The translations under genes and the position numbers were made by a program. From NCBI GenBank assembly GCA_038257015.1, contig JBBSJS010000025.1, forward strand, positions 1-12,394: a stretch of DNA of 12,394 nt, written 5' to 3'. Shown piece by piece: positions 6,810-11,321 of the stretch (its first letter is position 1; each line of letters starts with the position of its first letter). The notes under the pieces are model-generated. The model was not told the origin of the DNA and made no database searches. It saw only the letters and a list, made by a program, of their open reading frames with translations. The DNA is from UBA920 sp038257015. Lineage in GTDB: Bacteria; Patescibacteriota; Doudnabacteria; UBA920.

Positions 6810-7337
6810 TTATTTTTGCAATGCGAAGCCGTAAAGCTTTAATTGTTTACGATGTTCTTTGTAATTCGGGTTTAAGTTACTTAAGCTTTGCCAAAAAATT
6901 GGACTATGATTCATGTGCTTTAGATGTGTAAGTTCATGGGCAGCAACATAGTAAATTAGTTCTTCAGGTAAAAAGCGTAAGTTTTTATTGAAAGTTAATA
7001 CTCCTGTACGACTACAACTTCCCCATCTAGCTCTCATCTGACGATACTTAATCTCCTTAGGATTTAAGTTGCTGAGACTAGAGGTATCGGTGATGTATTT
7101 TTCCAAAACTATTCTTAGTTGCTTTTCGTTGCGATCCAAAATATGTAACTTACTTGCGTCGGCAACCAAAGAGCGCATCTTAATGGCTCGATTGGTAATC
7201 CAAGTTTTGTGGCGCAGCAAGACTTCATTCACATCACCCTTGTACCCAATCGGTACAATAACTTTTAGGCCACTAGAGGTAAATTCCAAGCGGATGCGTT
7301 TTACTTTTCGTTTGATGATTTGAACTTGAAGTTCCAT
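6810..7337 (-). CDS. YgjP-like (DUF45) zinc metallopeptidase-type protein
   Basis: A 175-residue cytoplasmic protein of the YgjP/DUF45 family, a gluzincin-like fold related to SprT and WLM proteins. The N-terminal beta-rich part has the family pattern VKRIRLEFTSSGLKVIVP at 12-29. The conserved core RARWGSCSRTGVLTFNKNLRFLP (102-124) is followed by the zinc motif HELTH with His134, Glu135 and His138, then NHSPIFW with His144 as the likely third ligand. Length and motifs are complete, somewhat shorter than E. coli YgjP. The physiological substrate of the family is poorly known; protease activity is inferred from the motif. The start codon overlaps the stop of the upstream coiled-coil gene (TAATG), so translation is probably coupled to it. 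No terminator directly follows; the repeat island and the bidirectional hairpin lie downstream. Confidence 0.92.
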   Translation of the reverse strand: MELQVQIIKRKVKRIRLEFTSSGLKVIVPIGYKGDVNEVLLRHKTWITNRAIKMRSLVADASKLHILDRNEKQLRIVLEKYITDTSSLSNLNPKEIKYRQMRARWGSCSRTGVLTFNKNLRFLPEELIYYVAAHELTHLKHMNHSPIFWQSLSNLNPNYKEHRKQLKLYGFALQK

Positions 7338-7687
7338 TAAGCTTTTTTAAACCTTACAGTAAATTGCGGTTCGTATTTTACATTATCTTCATCGACTACT
7401 TCAACAGTCTCCCCTGCCATCAACTTGTTTAATGCCAAGTCCGACAACATTTCGTTATCAGTCTTAACATGCATTTGATAAGCATCGAGTTGCTTGAAGT
7501 TACCCATAGCGTCTTCTTTGAGTTCTGTTTCGATTTGTTTTTTCTTAATTTTTAAATCTTCCAGTTGCTCTAAGATTACTTGATAAGCTGATGATGAGTT
7601 TAAAGCATCTTTATACATTTTGCGCAGTTCGCGCTGTTTTGATTTAGTTTCTTTGATTCGGTTGAAAATATTTTGTAAGTCATTCAT
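7337..7687 (-). CDS. Coiled-coil protein of unknown function (116 aa)
   Basis: Not a family I can name. From the ATG at 7687 it has 116 residues: a long charged helix with coiled-coil character at about 1-62 (IFNRIKETKSKQRELRKMYK, QLEDLKIKKKQIETELKED), then a short C-terminal domain ending VKYEPQFTVRFKKA. The reading frame extends upstream to an ATG at 7744. I prefer 7687 because a consensus TGATATAAT box ends 7 nt before it, and the upstream extension would overlap the AlkD-like gene by 44 nt. Its stop codon overlaps the start of the YgjP-like gene by one base, so the two form a coupled pair. A structural, adaptor or regulatory role is possible but unsupported. Confidence 0.8.
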   Translation of the reverse strand: MNDLQNIFNRIKETKSKQRELRKMYKDALNSSSAYQVILEQLEDLKIKKKQIETELKEDAMGNFKQLDAYQMHVKTDNEMLSDLALNKLMAGETVEVVDEDNVKYEPQFTVRFKKA

Positions 7688-7694
7688 GAATAGA

Positions 7695-7703
7695 ATTATA
7701 TCA
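7695..7703 (-). promoter_or_regulatory. Leaderless-type promoter of the coiled-coil gene, TGATATAAT
   Basis: Consensus extended -10 on the minus strand, then seven bases (TCTATTC), then ATG at 7687. Its first three bases are the TGA stop codon of the upstream AlkD-like gene. Confidence 0.5.
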
Positions 7704-8783
7704 TAGTGTTTTATTTTGACCGAAAGGTCTGATTCCCTGTTCATAGAGCTCCCACGATTCTTCTAGTAACATAGCCAAATATTCTGGTTGGATGTCTGCA
7801 AGATTTTTAACGATATAATGCCGAATGCTTTTCTGATTCCCTTGTAATCTTTTTAATGGGTCGGTAAGCATAGCACCGTAACCAATACCTATTATAAGAG
7901 ACTTGCGTTTCAAACTTAGATAACAAAATGGCCAATAAAATGGTATGCCAAACTTAATTTCCTGCTTTGTTTTAGGTAAACTTTTTTGGATTACCTTTAC
8001 AACAAGCTTTATCACTTGGTCAGAAACCTCACTAGACTTACTAACATCCACAATATCTTTTGTTTTTGGTTTTGCAGGTTTGAGTTTTAAATATTTCTGT
8101 CGTTCTGTTTCTGGAAATTTTTCAATCGCATAGCGCAGCATAGTGCGTGGCATAATTATTGCAAACTTGTTTAGAAATTTAGTTTCAAGTTTTAAATTGC
8201 GATTACCAACTTCACGCAGCATCCAACCGACTGCTTTATGAATCAAGTCTTCTTTATCATAGATTAATGTTTCGGCAATTTTTAATGCATCGTCAAAAGA
8301 ACCTTGCTTGATGAAATGAAAAGTTGAAATAATTGCAATCCGTCTTTCCCAAATACTTTTAGACTGCGCTAATTTCTCTATGACTTTTTTAGATTGGTTT
8401 TGCAAGTATGCACCGACTATGTATTCTGCTGAAGTATCAACTAAATCCCAGTTGTTGATATATTTTGTGTTCGCCAAATACAAATTATAAATTTGCTTTT
8501 GCTCTTTAGCGGAAGCTTTTTCAAACTTCATTACTAAAACTTCCAGTGCTGCAAACCGATGCTCGTGAATTTTGGAAGCCAGCAATGTCTTCAACTCAAG
8601 GAGAGTTAAATCTCTGTAATACTTCTTCGCTATCGCTCGGGTTTCAGGCACGGTCAACCCCACAAATTTATCACCCTCTCCGTACTCACCTTTGCCAGTC
8701 TTAAAATACTTCTGCAAAGCCTGGGCCTTACTTGGGTTTGATAATTGCGCTATATCTTTTTTTAGATTTGCCAGCTTTGACAT
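7701..8783 (-). CDS. AlkD-like DNA alkylation repair protein fused to a DUF1801 domain
   Basis: A 360-residue two-domain protein. Residues about 1-230 are the all-helical, HEAT-like repeat fold of AlkD-type glycosylases, which excise alkylated bases such as 3- and 7-methylpurines. The residues known as Trp109, Asp113 and Trp187 in Bacillus cereus AlkD appear to match Trp112 and Asp116 (NWDLVD) and Trp187 (VGWMLREVG), and WERRIA at 145-150 is conserved. After a Lys/Pro linker (about 231-250), residues 251-360 resemble DUF1801/YdhG, with KQEIKFGIPFYW and a C-terminal helix; the function of that domain is unknown. The start directly abuts the methyltransferase stop, and the stop is TGA. Catalytic activity is inferred. 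The fusion point should be checked by a profile search. Confidence 0.88.
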   Translation of the reverse strand: MSKLANLKKDIAQLSNPSKAQALQKYFKTGKGEYGEGDKFVGLTVPETRAIAKKYYRDLTLLELKTLLASKIHEHRFAALEVLVMKFEKASAKEQKQIYNLYLANTKYINNWDLVDTSAEYIVGAYLQNQSKKVIEKLAQSKSIWERRIAIISTFHFIKQGSFDDALKIAETLIYDKEDLIHKAVGWMLREVGNRNLKLETKFLNKFAIIMPRTMLRYAIEKFPETERQKYLKLKPAKPKTKDIVDVSKSSEVSDQVIKLVVKVIQKSLPKTKQEIKFGIPFYWPFCYLSLKRKSLIIGIGYGAMLTDPLKRLQGNQKSIRHYIVKNLADIQPEYLAMLLEESWELYEQGIRPFGQNKTL

Positions 8784-9341
8784 TTATTTTGCTTTCAAGA
8801 AATAATCAATCCAGACTATGCCTTCTCTTGTAGGAATGCTTTCCTGTTTTACGATTGTGAAATATTTTTCAATCAACGGTATAATTTCTTCTTTCTTGGT
8901 GACAATCGTTTGCTTCTCGTCATGTTCTAAAATGAGCTCTAAAATAAATGTACCACTAAGTTTACTTGCGACGACTTTAAGAAACTCTTCTTTGTTATCT
9001 AAAAAGGCTAACACCTTACGACAAATCATTAAATCGTATTTCTGATGCTGGAAATCATAATTCACTAAATTTTCTAAATCCCATTGTACGAAACTCACTC
9101 CTGTTTTTTGTTGAGACTTGGCGATAATTATTGCTTCAGGTGAATAGTCTAAACCCTCAACCTCAAAACCCAGTTCAGATAATTTCACAGCTTGATCACC
9201 GGTGCCGCACCCTAAATCTAAAGCTTTACCACTTGAAACTTCTGCCAGTTCCAGCCACTTCTCTACGTTAACAGGAGTCTTCCGCCACGGAATATTTCCT
9301 GACGAATACGCATCGTCCCATTCTGCGATTGGAATTTTCAT
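8784..9341 (-). CDS. Class I SAM-dependent methyltransferase
   Basis: A 185-residue single-domain Rossmann-fold methyltransferase using S-adenosylmethionine. Motif I is LDLGCGTG at 41-48, the acidic ribose-binding residue is Asp65 in GLDYSPEA, and Asp88 in QWDLEN fits the adenine-binding loop. The N-terminal WDDAY...GNIPWRKTP pattern is shared with TehB-like and thiopurine-type small-molecule methyltransferases. Substrate is unknown; a small molecule is more likely than nucleic acid because no catalytic NPPY or Cys motif is present. It lies 2 nt after msrB and abuts the AlkD-like gene, so these three are one transcript. That context hints at detoxification or damage response, which is inference only. 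Confidence 0.9.
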   Translation of the reverse strand: MKIPIAEWDDAYSSGNIPWRKTPVNVEKWLELAEVSSGKALDLGCGTGDQAVKLSELGFEVEGLDYSPEAIIIAKSQQKTGVSFVQWDLENLVNYDFQHQKYDLMICRKVLAFLDNKEEFLKVVASKLSGTFILELILEHDEKQTIVTKKEEIIPLIEKYFTIVKQESIPTREGIVWIDYFLKAK

Positions 9342-9343
9342 AA

Positions 9344-9739
9344 TTATTTCTTTTCAAAATTTAATGAGCAAGAATTAATACAATAACGCATACCACCTTT
9401 GTCGCGAGGGCCGTCATCAAACACATGACCCAGATGAGAACCGCAGGTTTTGCAAACTACTTCTGTACGTTTCATTCCATGAGAACTGTCTTCTATTAGC
9501 GCAACATGCTCTAAGTTCATTGGGTCCGTGAAACTTGGCCATCCCGAACCTGATTCAAATTTTGTATCTGAGGAAAACAGCTGTTGGCCACAAGCAGCAC
9601 ATTTATAAACTCCATCCTCGTGATTATCGACGTACTTGCCAGTAAAAGCAGGTTCTGTGCCTTTTTCTCTTAGTACCGCGTATTGTTCGGGGGTTAACTC
9701 CGTACGCCACTCTTCTTCAGTTTTTGTAATTTTATTCAT
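9344..9739 (-). CDS. msrB: Peptide-methionine (R)-S-oxide reductase MsrB
   Basis: Reduces the R epimer of methionine sulfoxide in proteins, using thioredoxin or a similar donor. The 131 residues cover a complete stand-alone MsrB. Structural zinc is held by two CxxC pairs, Cys47/Cys50 (CAAC) and Cys96/Cys99 (CKTC). The catalytic cysteine is Cys120 in RYCINS. Two details differ from many relatives: the usual resolving cysteine in the GCGWPSF motif is Ser65 (GSGWPSF), and an extra cysteine, Cys124, replaces the common Ala after RYCINS. Cytoplasmic, with no signal peptide. It is first in the msrB - methyltransferase - AlkD-like transcript, starting 6 nt after a consensus TGTTATAAT box, so a leaderless message is predicted. 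Confidence 0.97.
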   Translation of the reverse strand: MNKITKTEEEWRTELTPEQYAVLREKGTEPAFTGKYVDNHEDGVYKCAACGQQLFSSDTKFESGSGWPSFTDPMNLEHVALIEDSSHGMKRTEVVCKTCGSHLGHVFDDGPRDKGGMRYCINSCSLNFEKK

Positions 9740-9745
9740 AAGATT

Positions 9746-9754
9746 ATTATAACA
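9746..9754 (-). promoter_or_regulatory. Leaderless-type promoter of msrB, TGTTATAAT
   Basis: Consensus extended -10 on the minus strand followed by six bases (AATCTT) and the msrB ATG. The TG is the end of the T-tract of the preceding terminator, so stop and restart signals are fused. Confidence 0.55.
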
Positions 9755-9779
9755 AAAAAGCGCGATTGACTCGCGCTTT
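9754..9779 (-). terminator. Intrinsic terminator of the msrA-YvlD unit
   Basis: A 9-bp stem AAAGCGCGA/TCGCGCTTT with a 5-nt loop, followed on the minus strand by further T and then GTTATAAT. It begins 7 nt after the stop codon of the YvlD-like gene. Confidence 0.88.
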
Positions 9780-9785
9780 GTAAAT

Positions 9786-10130
9786 TTACTCTACTTTCTT
9801 TTCCATCTGGCGGAAAACAAGTTGAATTAGAGATAGTAAAATGGCAAATAACAATGCCCAACCAAAGTTTTGAACTTCAAAACCTGGGACCACTAAGCTT
9901 GTAAGCCAAACCAGAAAAGCATTGATCACAAAAGTGAATAAGCCCAAGGTTAGCAAGGTAACTGGCAAGGTTAAAATTATCAAGATTGGTTTGATAACAA
10001 TGTTAGCCAATCCCAATACGACAGCAACGATTAAAGCTGTGACCAACGAATCTACTGAGGTTCCCGGCAACAAGTAAGCCGAGATGGCGATAGCTACTGC
10101 AGCAATCACCCAGTGAAAAATTAATTGCAT
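9786..10130 (-). CDS. YvlD-like four-helix membrane protein (phage holin 4_2 family)
   Basis: A 114-residue integral membrane protein with four hydrophobic segments at about 2-21, 27-47, 50-80 and 90-107. The family signature is clear: NIVIKPILIILTLPVTLLTLGLF at 43-65, then INA at 69-71. The database name (phage holin family 4_2, or YvlD) reflects resemblance only, and chromosomal members have no proven holin function. YvlD relatives are linked to envelope stress in Firmicutes, so an envelope role is possible. The gene starts 20 nt after msrA and ends just before a terminator, making an msrA-YvlD two-gene unit. No phage genes are near. No Shine-Dalgarno is visible in its AT-rich upstream gap. 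Confidence 0.92.
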   Translation of the reverse strand: MQLIFHWVIAAVAIAISAYLLPGTSVDSLVTALIVAVVLGLANIVIKPILIILTLPVTLLTLGLFTFVINAFLVWLTSLVVPGFEVQNFGWALLFAILLSLIQLVFRQMEKKVE

Positions 10131-10150
10131 AATTATATTTAATTATTAAT

Positions 10151-10687
10151 TTACTTTAATAGTTTAGCAAACTTTTGTTTAAACTTTTCCAGTTTTGGGT
10201 TGATAACTACTTGGCAATATGGCGCTTGCGAATTTTCATTATAGTAATTCTTGTGATAGTCCTCTGCTTCATAAAATTGGCCCAAAGGTTCCAGTTGCGT
10301 AACAACCTTATCTTCATATACTTTCTCAAGATCTAGTTGTGCTATTAATTCTTCGGCAATCTGCTTCTCTTCATCAGTGTTGAAAAATATAGCCGAGCGA
10401 TATTGCGTACCAGCATCCCCACCCTGGCGATTTAAGGTCGTTGGATTATGCGTGGCAAAAAACACTTCTAATAAATCTCGGTAAGATATTACCTCCGAAT
10501 CGTATTCTATTTTAATTGCTTCAGCGTGATTGGTGGTTCCCATCGAAACTTGTTCATAAGTTGGATTGTCCACTACCCCACCAGTATAGCCTGAAGTAAC
10601 TGTTCTGACTCCGCGCAAGTTTTGGAAAATTGCTTCCGTACACCAGAAGCAGCCGCCAGCAAGCACAGCACTTTTTTGTTGTTCCAT
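10151..10687 (-). CDS. msrA: Peptide-methionine (S)-S-oxide reductase MsrA
   Basis: Reduces the S epimer of methionine sulfoxide in free and protein-bound form, complementing MsrB. The 178 residues are a complete cytoplasmic MsrA. The active site is GCFWC at 12-16, with Cys13 as the nucleophile. Family motifs follow: SGYTGG (32-37), HAEA (54-57), DAGTQYRS (91-98) and EDYHKNYY (142-149). A likely resolving cysteine is Cys158 in APYCQVV; Cys16 is a second candidate. It heads a two-gene unit with the YvlD-like membrane protein, and msrB follows in a separate transcript past a terminator. The start is fixed by the active site lying close to the N terminus and by a TGCTAAACT box ending 6 nt before the ATG. 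There is no Shine-Dalgarno. Confidence 0.97.
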   Translation of the reverse strand: MEQQKSAVLAGGCFWCTEAIFQNLRGVRTVTSGYTGGVVDNPTYEQVSMGTTNHAEAIKIEYDSEVISYRDLLEVFFATHNPTTLNRQGGDAGTQYRSAIFFNTDEEKQIAEELIAQLDLEKVYEDKVVTQLEPLGQFYEAEDYHKNYYNENSQAPYCQVVINPKLEKFKQKFAKLLK

Positions 10688-10693
10688 AACTTA

Positions 10694-10702
10694 AGTTTAG
10701 CA
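10694..10702 (-). promoter_or_regulatory. Leaderless-type promoter of msrA, TGCTAAACT
   Basis: Extended -10 TGC-TAAACT on the minus strand, six bases (TAAGTT), then the msrA ATG. No convincing -35 box is seen. Confidence 0.45.
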
Positions 10703-10730
10703 TAATCCACAAATAAGTGAGTATCAGGTA

Positions 10731-10759
10731 TTGACCTCAGTCTAAGAAAATGGCATAAT
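10731..10759 (+). promoter_or_regulatory. Sigma70-type promoter of the 118-aa gene
   Basis: TTGACC (10731-10736), 17-nt spacer ending in TGG, and CATAAT (10754-10759). This is the best -35/-10 pair in the window. Predicted start near 10766, giving a leader of about 48 nt. Confidence 0.7.
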
Positions 10760-10802
10760 ACCCAGCAGTGCGAAAGTTAAAGATTTAGCCAAGCACTACT
10801 TC

Positions 10803-10808
10803 AGGAGG
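10803..10808 (+). promoter_or_regulatory. Strong Shine-Dalgarno AGGAGG of the 118-aa gene
   Basis: Full AGGAGG, 5 nt before the ATG at 10814. It is by far the best ribosome binding site in the window and fixes the start codon. Confidence 0.85.
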
Positions 10809-10813
10809 AAAAC

Positions 10814-11170
10814 ATGGCGTCGATACCGGAAAGTTTTAAACTGGAAGCCAGGTTTGCAGGATTTACCAATAGTACATTTTCTGCGATGTTTATTGAGCAT
10901 CTGCAAAATGGTCAAAAATCAACCAACCCGCACTTCATACCCGCACAAATTGAAGTGAAAAACCCAGAGCTTGTCGAGCTGACTAAGCAACTAACCACAG
11001 GATCTAAAATCGAAATCGTAGTGAAAAGAAAGCATGGACCCTACGGACTTGCTGCCGAATTACTCGAAATTAAAGTTTTAGAACTTAAAGCCTTTCCAAC
11101 CACAACGAAAACTTTGAAACCCCTTCCTTCTACAACCAAGCGAGAAGAACCCGAAACAGGCAGAACCTGA
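10814..11170 (+). CDS. Small protein of unknown function (118 aa)
   Basis: Not recognised. Residues 1-91 look like a compact alpha/beta or small beta-barrel domain, with alternating hydrophobic strands such as FKLEARFAGF (8-17), KIEIVVKRK (65-73) and ELLEIKVLEL (82-91). Residues 92-118 are a Thr/Lys/Pro-rich tail (FPTTTKTLKPLPSTTKREEP) that is probably disordered. There is no signal peptide, membrane segment or cysteine. The expression signals are unusually strong: a near-consensus promoter, a leader of about 48 nt, a full AGGAGG, and a strong terminator downstream. It is monocistronic and ends with TGA. An RNA- or nucleic-acid-binding role would fit a small basic beta domain but is speculation. 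Confidence 0.85.
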   Translation: MASIPESFKLEARFAGFTNSTFSAMFIEHLQNGQKSTNPHFIPAQIEVKNPELVELTKQLTTGSKIEIVVKRKHGPYGLAAELLEIKVLELKAFPTTTKTLKPLPSTTKREEPETGRT

Positions 11171-11194
11171 GCGGTAATCCAGTTGTTTGTAAAT

Positions 11195-11211
11195 AGTACT
11201 ACCCTAGTACT
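11195..11211 (+). other. Small hairpin after the 118-aa gene
   Basis: AGTACTA and TAGTACT form a 7-bp stem with a 3-nt loop (CCC), 24 nt after the stop codon and followed by only TTTCCTT. It may be a weak first terminator or a 3'-end stabilising hairpin ahead of the stronger one at 11235. Confidence 0.4.
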
Positions 11212-11234
11212 TTCCTTACTTCAAATTTTCACCC

Positions 11235-11257
11235 AGCCTTCATCTGAAGGCTTTTTT
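11235..11257 (+). terminator. Intrinsic terminator of the 118-aa gene
   Basis: A 7-bp stem AGCCTTC/GAAGGCT with loop ATCT runs into TTTTT. Confidence 0.88.
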
Positions 11258-11279
11258 ATTTCTTAATATAAAGGATTGT

Positions 11280-11288
11280 TGATATAAT
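11280..11288 (+). promoter_or_regulatory. Predicted promoter of the terminal gene, TGATATAAT
   Basis: Consensus extended -10 identical to the boxes upstream of ctpA and of the coiled-coil gene. The predicted start near 11295 leaves a leader of about 27 nt without a Shine-Dalgarno. A poor -35 (TTCTTA) would lie at 11260-11265. Confidence 0.5.
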
Positions 11289-11321
11289 TAATTAAAGTAC
11301 ATCAACTAGTTTGAAACAAAA

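Noticed and set aside
7688..7744. Upstream ATG at 7744 as the start of the coiled-coil gene
   Set aside because: It would overlap the AlkD-like gene by 44 nt, and the TGATATAAT box lies downstream of it; the ATG at 7687 fits better.
9786..10130. Phage holin, hence a prophage remnant
   Set aside because: The family name is historical; no endolysin, integrase or structural phage gene is present, and the gene is in a unit with msrA.
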